A stretch of 52,556 bases of DNA from Psychrobacter sp. 4Dc (GTDB lineage Bacteria > Pseudomonadota > Gammaproteobacteria > Pseudomonadales > Moraxellaceae), in the NCBI RefSeq assembly GCF_002836715.1, contig NZ_PJAT01000086.1, positions 1 through 52,556 on the forward strand. Direction: 5' to 3'. Position 1 is the first letter of the stretch, and each line of letters begins with the position of its first letter. Under the pieces are notes generated by a model. It did not search any database and had not been told where the DNA came from. It saw only the letters and a list, made by a program, of their open reading frames with translations. Positions 22,131-32,559 of this stretch are shown here, one piece after another. The translations under genes were made by a program, and so were the position numbers.

Positions 22131-23132
22131 ATGAGTAATAAAATCCCTTTATCTTTTTTAGATCTTGCGCCTGTACCTCAAGGCAAAACCATCGCTGAAG
22201 GCATCGCCCAAACAGTGGAAACCGCGCAGCAAGCAGAAAAATCAGGCTTAAACCGCTACTGGATGGCAGAGCATCACAATATGCCGGGCATCGCCAGTGC
22301 AGCCACCTCAGTACTACTATCGCATATCGGTAGTAAAACCGACCGTATCCGTATTGGTGCTGGCGGCGTTATGCTACCGAACCATGCCCCTCTCGTGATT
22401 GCTGAGCAGTTTGGTACTTTGCAGGCATTATATGGTGACCGTGTGGACCTAGGCCTAGGCCGTGCACCTGGTACTGATGGTGCGACGTTTCAGGCACTTC
22501 GTCGACAAATGAAAGATGCCGAACGCTTTCCACAAGATGTGCAAGAGCTGATGTATTTCTTAGGTAATGATACAGATGGCAGCCCTGTACAGGCATTCCC
22601 TGGCGCAAAATCAGGCATACCGATTTGGATATTAGGCTCTTCTCTATTTGGTGCGACTTTGGCTGCACATTTAGGACTACCTTATGTGTTTGCCTCTCAC
22701 TTCGCCCCGCAAATGCTTGGGCAAGCAATTGAGGCTTACCGTGAACAGTTTAAACCGTCTGTCTATCTAGATAAGCCTTATGTGATGCTAGCTGCAAACT
22801 TATTGCTGGCTGATGATGATGCGACCGCCGAGTATCATTTTACTTCAGCACAGCAGAGTTTTGTACGTCTGCGTCGTGGCGAAACAGGTCAAATGCCTAA
22901 GCCTACCCACGATATGGACAGTATCTGGAGTCAAGCAGAGAAAATGATGGTAGACAATGCATTGTCAGTATCATTCATTGGCTCTGTCGACACGGTCAAA
23001 CCAAGACTCGCTGCGTTTTTGGCAACCTATCAGCCAGATGAGCTGATTGTGACGGCCAATATATATGACCAAGCTGCCCGTATCCGTTCACTTGAACTTA
23101 CACCGGAGCTAAACTTATTTACTTTACAATGA
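22131..23132 (+). CDS. LLM-class (luciferase-like) flavin-dependent oxidoreductase, YhbW-like
   Basis: A 333-residue single-domain TIM-barrel protein of the bacterial luciferase superfamily, which uses reduced FMN. The blocks PLSFLDLAPVPQG, NRYWMAEHHNMPGIASAATSV, IRIGAGGVMLPNHAPLVIAEQFGTL and RVDLGLGRAPGTD match the E. coli YhbW group, whose substrate is unknown. The N-terminus of the family begins near MSNKIPLSFLD, so ATG 22131 with a GGAAC site upstream is chosen over TTG 22068. It appears monocistronic or co-transcribed with the small membrane protein 24 bases downstream. Confidence 0.9.
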   Translation: MSNKIPLSFLDLAPVPQGKTIAEGIAQTVETAQQAEKSGLNRYWMAEHHNMPGIASAATSVLLSHIGSKTDRIRIGAGGVMLPNHAPLVIAEQFGTLQALYGDRVDLGLGRAPGTDGATFQALRRQMKDAERFPQDVQELMYFLGNDTDGSPVQAFPGAKSGIPIWILGSSLFGATLAAHLGLPYVFASHFAPQMLGQAIEAYREQFKPSVYLDKPYVMLAANLLLADDDATAEYHFTSAQQSFVRLRRGETGQMPKPTHDMDSIWSQAEKMMVDNALSVSFIGSVDTVKPRLAAFLATYQPDELIVTANIYDQAARIRSLELTPELNLFTLQ

Positions 23133-23156
23133 AATGAGACACTTGCATAATTATTG

Positions 23157-23345
23157 ATGAACCTTAACTGGATTTTTGACATGGAAGCAACTCCCATTAT
23201 CGGTGCATCGCTCATGATTGGCTCGTCGATATTTATGTATATCGTCGCCTTTCTTGCAGTTATGGCTATCGGTGGTTATTTAACCTATCGTACTAGTCCA
23301 AAGCGCAAGCAGCGCCGTGAAGACAAGCGTAATAGCGAACGCTAG
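23157..23345 (+). CDS. Small membrane protein of unknown function
   Basis: A frame of 62 codons whose middle (about residues 15-42, IGASLMIGSSIFMYIVAFLA and on) is one or two membrane segments, followed by a strongly basic tail (SPKRKQRREDKRNSER). Such a topology suggests an inner-membrane anchor with a cytoplasmic basic tail. ATG 23157 has no strong Shine-Dalgarno; ATG 23181 is an alternative. It starts 24 bases after the LLM gene and is followed at once by a perfect terminator, which supports its being a real transcribed gene. Confidence 0.6.
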   Translation: MNLNWIFDMEATPIIGASLMIGSSIFMYIVAFLAVMAIGGYLTYRTSPKRKQRREDKRNSER

Positions 23346-23356
23346 ATTAATACCAG

Positions 23357-23392
23357 AAGCCCTCTTTTCTTATTTGAAAAGAGGGCTTTTTT
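23357..23392 (+). terminator. Terminator after the small membrane protein gene
   Basis: A perfect 13-bp stem (AAGCCCTCTTTTC with its complement at 23376-23388) around loop TTATTT is followed by T residues. The next gene, at 23456, is convergent. Confidence 0.92.
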
Positions 23393-23455
23393 AATGCTGT
23401 TAAAATTAGATAAGGCGAAAGTACTTACTTATTTAAAGATAGTATAAAATCTGTA

Positions 23456-24415
23456 TTACATTAATCCAAGGGCACGTAACGTCGCTGCCCCAATCGCCAT
23501 ACCAAACATGCCGACAACAGTGGTAAATGCCAAAATATTAGCCGCCAATACATCATTACCACCCATTGCTTTTGCCATGACATAGCTGGCTGCAGCTGTT
23601 GGTGATGCTACCATCAAAAACAACACCCCCATATGCACACCTGACAACCCAAACCCGAGCCCAACAGCGATCGCAATCAATGGTGCAATGACAATCCGAC
23701 CAATACTTGCCTGCATGGATAAGCCCGAAGGATGCAACATAGACTTTAGGTTAATACTAGCACCCGCACAGATCAGGGCTAACGGCAGAGCCACCGCTGC
23801 TAATAAGTCGCCAGTCGTATGAATCACCCCTGTAAGTGGTGGCAATGGCAGTGCTTTATAGACGAATGCCCCAACCAATGCCAAAATTAGAGGGTTGGTC
23901 AGTAACTTTTTCACAATCATCGTACCGCGACTAACCCATGTGTCATCCACGCTTTTGGATACGCGGCTTAGAGTAATGACTGCTAAGATATTAAACAGTA
24001 TCGTCACCACGCCCATATAGACAGCGCCGATACTTAATCCTTGTACGCCATAAGCATTGGCCACGGTTGCAAGGCCAATGATGGCCATGTTGCTACGGAA
24101 TACGCCTTGTACAAACACACCTTGGTCTTCAGGACGCTTGACGAAGCGTTTGGCATAAAACTCTGCGCCAATAAACAATATAAACGTCACCAAGATACCA
24201 ACAAGAATAAGCGTAATTTGCTTACCATAATCGACGTCGCTATCAACCACGCTAAAAAACAATAAACACGGCAAGCAATAATTAAAGACAAAACTTGATG
24301 CCTGATCGATAAAAGTTTGGCTTGCCTCACCGCGTCGTTGCATAAAAAAACCCAACCACATTAAGGCAAGGTTGGGTAAGACAATGGTAATAGCAAAAAC
24401 AATAGCATCAATCAT
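23456..24415 (-). CDS. AEC-family (auxin efflux carrier-like) transporter
   Basis: A 319-residue integral membrane protein with about ten helices in two repeats. It begins IVLPNLALMWLGFFMQRRGEA and carries the family's conserved FNYCLPCLLFF, PLALICAGASINL and FLMVASPTAAASYVMA blocks. Bacterial members are proposed to move malonate, malate or other carboxylates, but the substrate here is unknown. It is transcribed alone, with no malonate decarboxylase genes nearby. Confidence 0.88.
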   Translation of the reverse strand: MIDAIVFAITIVLPNLALMWLGFFMQRRGEASQTFIDQASSFVFNYCLPCLLFFSVVDSDVDYGKQITLILVGILVTFILFIGAEFYAKRFVKRPEDQGVFVQGVFRSNMAIIGLATVANAYGVQGLSIGAVYMGVVTILFNILAVITLSRVSKSVDDTWVSRGTMIVKKLLTNPLILALVGAFVYKALPLPPLTGVIHTTGDLLAAVALPLALICAGASINLKSMLHPSGLSMQASIGRIVIAPLIAIAVGLGFGLSGVHMGVLFLMVASPTAAASYVMAKAMGGNDVLAANILAFTTVVGMFGMAIGAATLRALGLM

Positions 24416-24576
24416 AAGTAGACTCAGTTCGGTGACAAGCCCATCAATATATGGACATCAGCGAGACAAATTAACAAGTAGTAAGAAAATTTACTGACCT
24501 AGTATAGAGACAAAGTAGCAAGTAGGACAAGGTTACAGGTGACTTTCTTTTAAAACTGACTGTTTTTTTGACAAAC

Positions 24577-24610
24577 AAAAGCCCGTAACGAAATGTCGTT
24601 ACGGGCTTTT
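24577..24610. terminator. Terminator of mnmG (works on both strands by symmetry)
   Basis: A perfect 14-bp stem AAAAGCCCGTAACG and its complement surround loop AAATGT. On the minus strand it lies 45 bases after the mnmG stop and runs into T-rich sequence. Confidence 0.9.
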
Positions 24611-24654
24611 TATACTATAAGTGCTTTATTATAAAAGGCTTTATTGCATAGCTA

Positions 24655-26550
24655 TTATGAGTCCAATGCAGCTTTTGCTTTTTTATGCTTTTTAACCGTC
24701 ATCGCCAACAATTGAATGGCAGCAGGGGTTACACCGCTTACGCGTCCCGCTTGAGCTAGCGTCGCAGGACGAACTTGCGTAAGTTTCTGTACTATCTCAT
24801 TTGATAGTCCTGACACAATACTATAATCAAAGTCTAACGGCAGCGCCGTATTTTCTAGTCGCTTCATTTGATCAATATCTTCTTGCTGACGATCGATATA
24901 GCCGGCGTATTTGACAGAAATCTCTATCTGCTCACCCACTTGTGCATCAACGGTCGAGTCAGTTATAGCGGCGATATCAGCAAAATGTATCTGCGGACGC
25001 TTTAGCAAATCGAAGGCAGTCGACTCTTTAGACAACACTTCACCTGTTTGCTCAGTCACTTGCTTACCTAAAGCATTAGCAGGCGTTGCCCACATATCTT
25101 TTAGACGTGAGGTTTCTGTCGCGATAGCTTCCATTTTTTCTTGATACGCCTGCCAGCGCACATCGTCAACCAAGCCAAGCTTGCGACCTGTTTCAGTCAA
25201 GCGTTGATCTGCATTGTCTTCACGTAGCAATAAACGATACTCTGCGCGGCTCGTAAACATACGATACGGCTCGGTAGTACCGTGGGTAATCAAGTCATCG
25301 ACAAGCACCCCAAGATACGCTTCATCGCGGCGCGGTGTCCACGTGTCAAACTCGCTATTATTAGTAGTGACCAATGCCGCATTGGTACCTGCAAGCAAGC
25401 CTTGTACGCCCGCTTCTTCATAGCCTGTCGTACCGTTGATCTGACCCGCAAAGTACAGACGATCAATCGACTTAGTCTCAAGCGTTGGCTTGAGGTTTTG
25501 TGGATCAAAGTAATCATACTCAATCGCATAACCTGGACGAGTAATATGGGCGTTTTCTAAGCCTTTCATACTATGAATAAAGTCTAACTGCACATCAAAT
25601 GGCAAACTGGTCGAGATACCATTTGGATATAGCTCATGCGTGGTCAGACCTTCTGGCTCGATAAAGATCTGATGGTTGTCCTTATCCGCAAAGCGATGAA
25701 TCTTATCTTCAATCGATGGGCAATAACGTGGGCCTACGCCTTCGATTTTTCCAGAGAACATTGGTGAACGGTCAAGGTTTTCACGAATAATGTCATGAGT
25801 ACGCGCATTGGTATGGGTTATATAACAATTGACCTGCTCAGGATGCATAGAAACATCACCCATATAGCTCATCACTGGCAACGGCGTATCACCCGGCTGT
25901 ACGGTCATCACGCTAAAGTCAACACTACGCGCATCGATACGTGCTGGCGTACCCGTTTTTAAACGACCAACTGGCAGCTTGAGCTCACGTAAACGATCTG
26001 CCAACTTGATAGAAGGCTGATCCCCTGCACGGCCACCATTTGAGTTCTCTAAACCAATATGGATAACGCCGCCCAAGAAAGTCCCTGAGGTTAATACCAC
26101 TGTTTCGGTCTTAAAGACAATACCTGTAGAAGTCACAACAGCCGTTGCACGACCATTCTCTACCAAGATATCATCAGCGGCTTGCTGGAATATATCTAGG
26201 TTTGGCTGGTTCTCTAGCGTATGACGGATAGCCGCTTTGTACAAGATACGATCTGCTTGCGCACGCGTGGCACGAACGGCAGCCCCTTTACGACTATTTA
26301 GTACGCGAAACTGGATACCCGCTTTGTCCGTTGCCAGCGCCATTGCACCGCCTAGCGCATCAATCTCACGCACTAAATGCGATTTACCAATACCGCCAAT
26401 CGCAGGGTTACAACTCATCTGCCCGAGCGTCTCAATATTATGCGTCAACAATAAGGTCTGTGCGCCCATACGTGCAGCCGCCAGAGCAGCTTCTGTACCA
26501 GCATGACCACCGCCGATCACTATCACGTCGTAATGTTTTGGGTATTGCAT
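24655..26550 (-). CDS. mnmG: tRNA uridine-5-carboxymethylaminomethyl(34) synthesis enzyme
   Basis: A 631-residue FAD enzyme that, with MnmE, adds the carboxymethylaminomethyl group to U34 of certain tRNAs. The N-terminal dinucleotide-binding motif is [21 protein letters not shown], followed by the signature blocks [24 protein letters not shown] and [27 protein letters not shown] and [17 protein letters not shown] lie further along, and a helical C-terminal MnmE-binding domain ends the protein. The frame runs upstream to 26601, but ATG 26550 with GTGAGG upstream gives the family's normal N-terminus and length. It is followed by a terminator and preceded by a repeat-filled region. Confidence 0.97.
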   Translation of the reverse strand: MQYPKHYDVIVIGGGHAGTEAALAAARMGAQTLLLTHNIETLGQMSCNPAIGGIGKSHLVREIDALGGAMALATDKAGIQFRVLNSRKGAAVRATRAQADRILYKAAIRHTLENQPNLDIFQQAADDILVENGRATAVVTSTGIVFKTETVVLTSGTFLGGVIHIGLENSNGGRAGDQPSIKLADRLRELKLPVGRLKTGTPARIDARSVDFSVMTVQPGDTPLPVMSYMGDVSMHPEQVNCYITHTNARTHDIIRENLDRSPMFSGKIEGVGPRYCPSIEDKIHRFADKDNHQIFIEPEGLTTHELYPNGISTSLPFDVQLDFIHSMKGLENAHITRPGYAIEYDYFDPQNLKPTLETKSIDRLYFAGQINGTTGYEEAGVQGLLAGTNAALVTTNNSEFDTWTPRRDEAYLGVLVDDLITHGTTEPYRMFTSRAEYRLLLREDNADQRLTETGRKLGLVDDVRWQAYQEKMEAIATETSRLKDMWATPANALGKQVTEQTGEVLSKESTAFDLLKRPQIHFADIAAITDSTVDAQVGEQIEISVKYAGYIDRQQEDIDQMKRLENTALPLDFDYSIVSGLSNEIVQKLTQVRPATLAQAGRVSGVTPAAIQLLAMTVKKHKKAKAALDS

Positions 26551-26681
26551 GTGTGCCTCACTTGACTCATAACGCTGCTGATTGCCATATCTTATGTTCA
26601 AATAAGAAAACAGTCAGCAAATAAACGTCAGTCGAATTTATAAGAAGATAACGACTTAGATAAGTCGTTCATAATTGGTTA

Positions 26682-26850
26682 GGGCATGTTCTTATTTTGA
26701 AAATGGTGATAAAAATGAGGTAAATTGCAGTCGAACAAGGAAAATAGCGCAGATAATATCAGGCTATCAACCAGCTATTTGACATAGTTTGGCAATATTT
26801 AACCATTTTTAGCCCATTCAGATGCTTTTGTTCAGATTAAGGACACGCCC
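26682..26850. mobile_element. MITE-like element, copy 1 (GGGCRTGT ends)
   Basis: A 169-bp element beginning GGGCATGTTCTTA after a TA dinucleotide and ending TAAGGACACGCCC. The two ends are inverted repeats with 10 of 13 matches. It is a diverged copy of the element at 26970: both contain AAAATAGCGCAGATAATATC in the middle and TTAGCCCATT near the right end. No coding sequence is present, as expected for a non-autonomous element. Confidence 0.75.
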
Positions 26851-26969
26851 TGAATAACCCATAATTATAACAATTTTTTGATACTTAAAAAACGTTAGAA
26901 CAAAAACTATTAAAATTAAGCGAAAAGTTCTCTACTCTGGTTACTGTCTTACTAGTTGTTGCCTTACTA

Positions 26970-27127
26970 GGGCGTGTCTTCATTTTAAAAATGAGATAAA
27001 TTGCCTTCAAACAAGAAAAATAGCGCAGATAATATCGGGATATTAAATAGCTATTTGACGATGTTTGGCAAGATTTAGCCATTTTTAGCCCATTTAGATG
27101 ACTATCGGGTGAATTGAAGACACGCCT
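26970..27127. mobile_element. MITE-like element, copy 2 (GGGCGTGT ends)
   Basis: A 158-bp element in the same orientation as copy 1, starting GGGCGTGTCTTCA after TA and ending TGAAGACACGCCT before TA. Twelve of 13 terminal positions are complementary. It carries the same internal AAAATAGCGCAGATAATATC block. It ends 11 bases from the stop codon of the minus-strand gene at 27139 and could act as its transcription end. TA flanks fit a TA target duplication. Confidence 0.78.
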
Positions 27128-27138
27128 TAGTTACTATT

Positions 27139-27687
27139 TTAATCATCATTTTGATTATTATTACCAGGGCTAAGCGGTACGATCTGATCTGATTGACCAC
27201 TAGACAGCATATGATGGCTACCATACCCTTCTGGATTGATCTGTAGATAGGCGTTCATTTGACCAATCGCCTCACCATCATCACTCGCTAAAATCTGCTC
27301 TTTGATGAGCTCAACTGGCGGTAATGGTAAGTTTTTAAGCAATGCCAAACGCTGATGGTTATCACCCTTGTTGACTACCAACTCGATAAGCTGACGGGCA
27401 TCGATTGGCAAATCTGGTGTGTTCTGTGCCAATAACGCTAAATGATAAGCACCTGCAGGATCTTGGTCTACAACGATGCGCTGCTCGATAGCCACATATG
27501 TCGCTTCAGTTGCGCCGCCTGCCACACTAAGCTGATGAATACACTTAAGAGCTGAGTATGACTCATTATTAGCAATCTCAATAATACATGTCGATACATT
27601 TTTTAAACGTTCACGGCGTTTTTCAATCGCTGCCTGCTCAGCCGCTTCTCTTTGCTCGTTTAACTGTTCGCTGGTTTGGTTATTCAT
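27139..27687 (-). CDS. Hypothetical protein, mostly helical
   Basis: A 182-residue soluble protein that I do not recognise. The first 35 residues form a charged Glu/Arg/Gln-rich helix likely to be a coiled coil. The centre (35-150) is made of short amphipathic helices reminiscent of helical repeats (for example ATYVAIEQRIVVDQDPAGAY then LALLAQNTPDLPIDARQLI). The tail is low-complexity (NNNQNDD). No signal peptide or membrane segment. It is flanked by a MITE at its 3' end and lies upstream of mnmG in the same orientation, with grxD further upstream. Confidence 0.65.
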   Translation of the reverse strand: MNNQTSEQLNEQREAAEQAAIEKRRERLKNVSTCIIEIANNESYSALKCIHQLSVAGGATEATYVAIEQRIVVDQDPAGAYHLALLAQNTPDLPIDARQLIELVVNKGDNHQRLALLKNLPLPPVELIKEQILASDDGEAIGQMNAYLQINPEGYGSHHMLSSGQSDQIVPLSPGNNNQNDD

Positions 27688-27849
27688 AAAGCTCTCTTAC
27701 TCATCTGATAATTATTATTTATATCGCTGGTATCTTGGACACTATATGGGGGTAAATCCTATAAAAACAACGAAGCCTAATAACATAGGCGCGTGAAAAT
27801 ACTAATGGGGACAAGAATAGATACGCTACTAACGACAATAATAGCGACA

Positions 27850-27889
27850 ATAAAAAACCCAAATAGCCATTAAATGACTACTTGGGTTT
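27850..27889 (-). terminator. Terminator of grxD
   Basis: Arms AAACCCAAATAG (27855-27866) and CTACTTGGGTTT (27878-27889) pair with one mismatch. On the minus strand the stem is followed by six T residues. It lies about 65 bases after the grxD stop. Confidence 0.85.
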
Positions 27890-27953
27890 GCTATGCTCGT
27901 ATCTTACAAAGGCTAATTGGACATTAAAGACATCCAATTCACACTTTCAAGTA

Positions 27954-28304
27954 TTAAGCAGCAGGGCTGTTTGCTTCAACCAATGGCTTTAGCTCGCCTG
28001 ATTGATACATTTGCAAGATAATGTCTGATCCGCCCATTAGCTCGCCATCAATCCATAACTGCGGGAACGTTGGCCAATTCGCGATTTTTGGCAACGTTGC
28101 ACGGATTTCTGGGTTTTCTAAAATGTTTACAAACGCAAATGGACGACCAATCTGAGTCAACACTTCAATAGAGCGCGCTGAAAAGCCACACTGTGGAAAT
28201 TGCGGTGTGCCTTTCATGTAGATAATAACTTTATTGTCACGGATTTGATCACGGATCAATTGTTCAACGTCGTTTGCAGCAGTGTTTGGGGTTTGCTCAC
28301 TCAT
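27954..28304 (-). CDS. grxD: Monothiol glutaredoxin, Grx4 family
   Basis: A 116-residue thioredoxin-fold protein of the CGFS class. The active-site CGFS is at residues 39-42, with MKGTPQFPQ before it and the GSH-binding NWPTFPQLWI plus GGSDII motifs after it. CGFS glutaredoxins carry a bridging [2Fe-2S] cluster with glutathione and deliver it to target proteins, often with BolA partners. Length and layout are typical. It is 116 bp downstream of ispF, and its own terminator lies at 27850. Confidence 0.95.
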   Translation of the reverse strand: MSEQTPNTAANDVEQLIRDQIRDNKVIIYMKGTPQFPQCGFSARSIEVLTQIGRPFAFVNILENPEIRATLPKIANWPTFPQLWIDGELMGGSDIILQMYQSGELKPLVEANSPAA

Positions 28305-28420
28305 AAAAGCTCCTATTGATAAAGCGGTTCATTAAAATGATTATTTATATAAAATAATTGTATAAAGACGTGGCTGATACATGGGGCGACTGCCGCTGTA
28401 TTACAAGCACGAATTTCAAT

Positions 28421-28924
28421 CTATGTAGGTTCGACAGCATTAGGGACTAATAATACCACGGCATTGGCCATGATGCCCTCTTGACGACCCGTAAATCCCA
28501 ATTTTTCAGTCGTGGTGGCTTTTACACTGATATTGCTAATATCCGTTTGCAGGTCACTAGCAATATTGGCGCGCATTGCTAGATTATGCGGCGCTAACTT
28601 TGGACGCTCGCACATCACGGTAATATCAGCATTGCCTAGGCTGTAACCAGCCTCTTGCACTTTACTATAAACATAACGCAGTAGTACTCGTGAATCCAAT
28701 CCAGCATGTGCCGCATCGGTATCGGGAAAATGCTGCCCGATATCACCAAGCGCCAATGCACCAAGCAGCGCATCAGCCAATGCGTGCAAGACCACATCCC
28801 CATCAGAGTGTGCGAGCAAACTATGAGAATGCTCAATAGGCACGCCCGCTAGAATGACATATTGCTGCTGCTGACCATTATTATGAAATGCATGAACGTC
28901 GATACCTTGACCAATTTTTATCAT
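28421..28924 (-). CDS. ispF: 2-C-methyl-D-erythritol 2,4-cyclodiphosphate synthase
   Basis: A 167-residue enzyme of the non-mevalonate isoprenoid pathway that cyclises CDP-methylerythritol phosphate with loss of CMP. The zinc ligands D9 and H11 are seen in GQGIDVHAF. The [25 protein letters not shown] block and the C-terminal [17 protein letters not shown] motif are conserved. ATG 28924 follows GGAA at a good distance; the longer reading from 28942 is unlikely. ispD is not adjacent. The gene points away from mnmA, with which it shares a divergent region containing a palindromic repeat. Confidence 0.96.
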   Translation of the reverse strand: MIKIGQGIDVHAFHNNGQQQQYVILAGVPIEHSHSLLAHSDGDVVLHALADALLGALALGDIGQHFPDTDAAHAGLDSRVLLRYVYSKVQEAGYSLGNADITVMCERPKLAPHNLAMRANIASDLQTDISNISVKATTTEKLGFTGRQEGIMANAVVLLVPNAVEPT

Positions 28925-29075
28925 TATTATTCCAAGATGCATTAAACGTGATTAAAATAATTCAAAACCACTATCTGAATTTTCAAAGTGGTTTTACTAG
29001 TAGCCAGATACCATCGGTCGCCACCAGTTTCAATTAACTGGTATAATATGATGTTTATTTTATCATAATACCAGA

Positions 29076-29158
29076 TCCAAAAGACAAGCTGACGTTGTTG
29101 TGCTGAGACTACGTATTGTAGTGATTACATAATACTTGGCGTCGGCATGTACTTTGGA
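29076..29158. repeat. 83-bp imperfect palindrome upstream of mnmA
   Basis: The ends TCCAAAAGACAAGCTGACG (29076-29094) and the complement of 29140-29158 match at 15 of 19 positions. An inner hairpin ACTAC...GTAGT is nested inside. It ends 26 bases before the mnmA start. It may be a small dispersed repeat or a leader structure. Any relation to the repeat at 11068 is uncertain. Confidence 0.55.
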
Positions 29159-29184
29159 TAACGTATAAATAGTTGAGCCGTTTT

Positions 29185-30411
29185 ATGTCAGCCATACAAA
29201 ATACCTCAAGCACAACCGTTTCTGAGTCTTTTAATGCTCATCGCCCTTTAACACTTGCTGATGTCGAAAATCCTAGCACCAAGCATGTGATCGTCGGTAT
29301 GTCAGGTGGGGTCGATTCTTCTGTATCAGCCGTATTACTTCAACAGGCAGGCTTCAAGGTCGAAGGCTTGTTTATGAAGAACTGGGAAGAAGATGACGGC
29401 ACCGAATACTGTACAGCGATGGATGATTTAGCAGACGCGCAAGCCGTATGTGACAAAATCGGTATGAAACTGCACACGGCCAATTTTGCTATGGAATACT
29501 GGGATCGCGTATTCGAGCACTTTTTGGCGGAATATAAAGCAGGACGCACCCCAAACCCTGATATCTTGTGCAATAAAGAAATCAAGTTTAAGGCGTTTTT
29601 GGACTATGCGTTGACGCTTGGTGCAGATTATATCGCGACCGGTCACTACACGCGCCGCAGTGTAAACTATACCAATGCCGAAGGTGACGAGGTTGCGCAG
29701 CTCTTACGCGGTCTTGATAACAACAAAGACCAAAGCTATTTCTTACATGCGGTTGGCGGTGACAAAATCGCCAAAACGCTATTCCCAGTTGGTGAGCTTG
29801 AAAAGCCAGTGGTACGTCAGATTGCTGAAGAGCATGACCTAGCGACGGCTAAAAAGAAAGACTCTACGGGTATTTGTTTTATTGGTGAGCGCCGCTTTAA
29901 AGACTTCTTACAGCAGTATCTGCCTGCCCAAAAAGGCGAGATACTTACTGATGATAATAAAGTCATCGGTACTCATGACGGCCTCATGTATTACACACTG
30001 GGTCAACGCGGCGGCATCGGCATTGGCGGGGTTAAAGACCGTGTAGAGGCACCGTGGTTTGTATTGGCAAAAGATTTAGAGAAAAATCGTTTAATCGTCG
30101 GTCAAGGGCATGAACACCCGATGCTAATGAGTAACGAGCTAAAAGCCTATAAGCTCGATTGGATTGATGGTTTACCGCCTGCGGATGTGTTTAGCGACGA
30201 AGGTCTAATTTGTATGGAGAAGTCTCGCTATCGCCAGCCAGACCAAGCGTGTCGCGTATTTGCGACCAATGCTGATGGCAGCGAAGTGCGCGTGGTATTT
30301 GATGAGCCACAGCGCGCCGTCACCCCTGGTCAGTCAGCGGTATTTTATATCGATGAAGTATGTCTGGGCGGCGGCGTGATTGAATCTATCGATGCACCTT
30401 GCGGATTTTAA
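29185..30411 (+). CDS. mnmA: tRNA-specific 2-thiouridylase
   Basis: A 408-residue ATP-pyrophosphatase enzyme that thiolates U34 of tRNAs for Lys, Glu and Gln, working after the MnmEG modification; mnmG is in this window. The PP-loop GMSGGVDSS lies near residue 38. The catalytic cysteine pair is in [12 protein letters not shown] and [13 protein letters not shown]. The C-terminal tRNA-binding domain with [11 protein letters not shown] is complete. ATG 29185 is preferred over TTG 29173. The N-terminus is about 30 residues longer than E. coli MnmA, with a Ser/Thr-rich extension. Confidence 0.96.
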   Translation: MSAIQNTSSTTVSESFNAHRPLTLADVENPSTKHVIVGMSGGVDSSVSAVLLQQAGFKVEGLFMKNWEEDDGTEYCTAMDDLADAQAVCDKIGMKLHTANFAMEYWDRVFEHFLAEYKAGRTPNPDILCNKEIKFKAFLDYALTLGADYIATGHYTRRSVNYTNAEGDEVAQLLRGLDNNKDQSYFLHAVGGDKIAKTLFPVGELEKPVVRQIAEEHDLATAKKKDSTGICFIGERRFKDFLQQYLPAQKGEILTDDNKVIGTHDGLMYYTLGQRGGIGIGGVKDRVEAPWFVLAKDLEKNRLIVGQGHEHPMLMSNELKAYKLDWIDGLPPADVFSDEGLICMEKSRYRQPDQACRVFATNADGSEVRVVFDEPQRAVTPGQSAVFYIDEVCLGGGVIESIDAPCGF

Positions 30412-30440
30412 TTGCTTCCTAAGACCCAACTTAAAGCACA

Positions 30441-30485
30441 GATGTTGATGCAGTGAATAGATTGATTTTAACGAGCGTCAACATC
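30441..30485 (+). terminator. Possible terminator of mnmA
   Basis: Arms GATGTTGATGC (30441-30451) and GCGTCAACATC (30475-30485) pair with one G-T. Only a weak T-rich stretch follows (CGCTTTATTT), so this is tentative. Confidence 0.45.
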
Positions 30486-30614
30486 GCTTTATTTGCATAG
30501 ACCGCTTTTTTAATATCATATTTCTGCTATATTACGCGCAACGATTTCGACGTCGTTTATTATATGGTAATTTTTTATCCAGACTCTTGCAGTTTTTTAT
30601 TTCATAACTACTGA

Positions 30615-32015
<1,401 letters not shown>

Positions 32016-32054
32016 TAACTGATAAGAGTATACTTGTAATAAGATCGGACTAGA

Positions 32055-32094
32055 AAGGTAGGAGCGCCTAGTATTATTTACTCGCTCCTATCTT
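32055..32094 (+). repeat. Hairpin downstream of purB
   Basis: Arms AAGGTAGGAGCG and CGCTCCTATCTT form a 12-bp stem with one G-T pair and a 16-base loop. It is not followed by a T-run, so it may stabilise the purB transcript end rather than terminate. Confidence 0.6.
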
Positions 32095-32119
32095 GATAGC
32101 TATTGTCTAAATAAACAGT

Positions 32120-32195
32120 AACCTTACTTTGAATACTATGACTGGTTTTGATTCGATTGCTTTTGATTCAAAACCCATAGTCGATAAGTAAGGTT
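32120..32195 (+). terminator. Long hairpin and T-tract between purB and the lipoprotein gene
   Basis: The outer stem AACCTTACTT/AAGTAAGGTT (32120-32129 and 32186-32195) continues inward through ACTATG...CATAGT and GGTTTTGA...TCAAAACC, making a nearly complete long hairpin. On the plus strand a T-rich run follows, so it probably terminates purB. It abuts the stop codon of the minus-strand lipoprotein. Confidence 0.75.
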
Positions 32196-32381
32196 TTATT
32201 TTTTATCATCATCGTCATCACTGTCGCCTGGTATGATGGCTTTACCTACAGCAACGGTTCCTTTGACCACGCCTTTGGTAGCTTTATAAGCGATTTTTGC
32301 GGGTACTGTGACGATTTTATGGACACAAGCTTGTAGCAAAAACACGCTAGCGATGATGACAACAAAATGCAACTTTTTCAT
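32196..32381 (-). CDS. Small lipoprotein
   Basis: A 61-residue protein with a lipoprotein signal peptide: two lysines, a hydrophobic core and the lipobox LLQAC, giving a lipidated Cys at residue 19. The mature part VHKIVTVPAKIAYKATKGVV resembles small lipoproteins common in Moraxellaceae whose function is unknown. It ends in an acidic DSDDDDDKK tail. It is divergent from roxA and its stop codon touches the long hairpin that ends purB transcription. Confidence 0.8.
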   Translation of the reverse strand: MKKLHFVVIIASVFLLQACVHKIVTVPAKIAYKATKGVVKGTVAVGKAIIPGDSDDDDDKK

Positions 32382-32559
32382 AACGTTCCTACGACTGAGT
32401 GGATGCTCTAATGACAGCTATTATTTTGATAATCGTTATTGCTTACATGTACTATATAAACGTCACCAAAATAATAGACATCAAATAGATGACAATCTTA
32501 AACTATTAAAACCTTCCTATAAAGCATCCCTTATTATTAATCTTGTACACCGCCAAAAT

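Larger units (their letters stand above)
26551..27138. other. Repeat-filled intergenic region upstream of mnmG
   Basis: About 590 bases holding two related MITE-like elements (listed separately) in the same orientation, with 119 AT-rich bases between them. The mnmG promoter should lie between 26551 and about 26680. No real gene is seen; the frame at 26885-27082 runs across a repeat. Confidence 0.6.

Noticed and set aside
26885..27082. 65-codon minus-strand frame between mnmG and the hypothetical gene
   Set aside because: It runs into the MITE copy at 26970 and shows no family resemblance or ribosome binding site.
32308..32559. 84-residue N-terminal extension of RoxA
   Set aside because: It overlaps the lipoprotein gene on the other strand and would precede the normal family N-terminus; a start at 32560 or 32572 gives the usual length.
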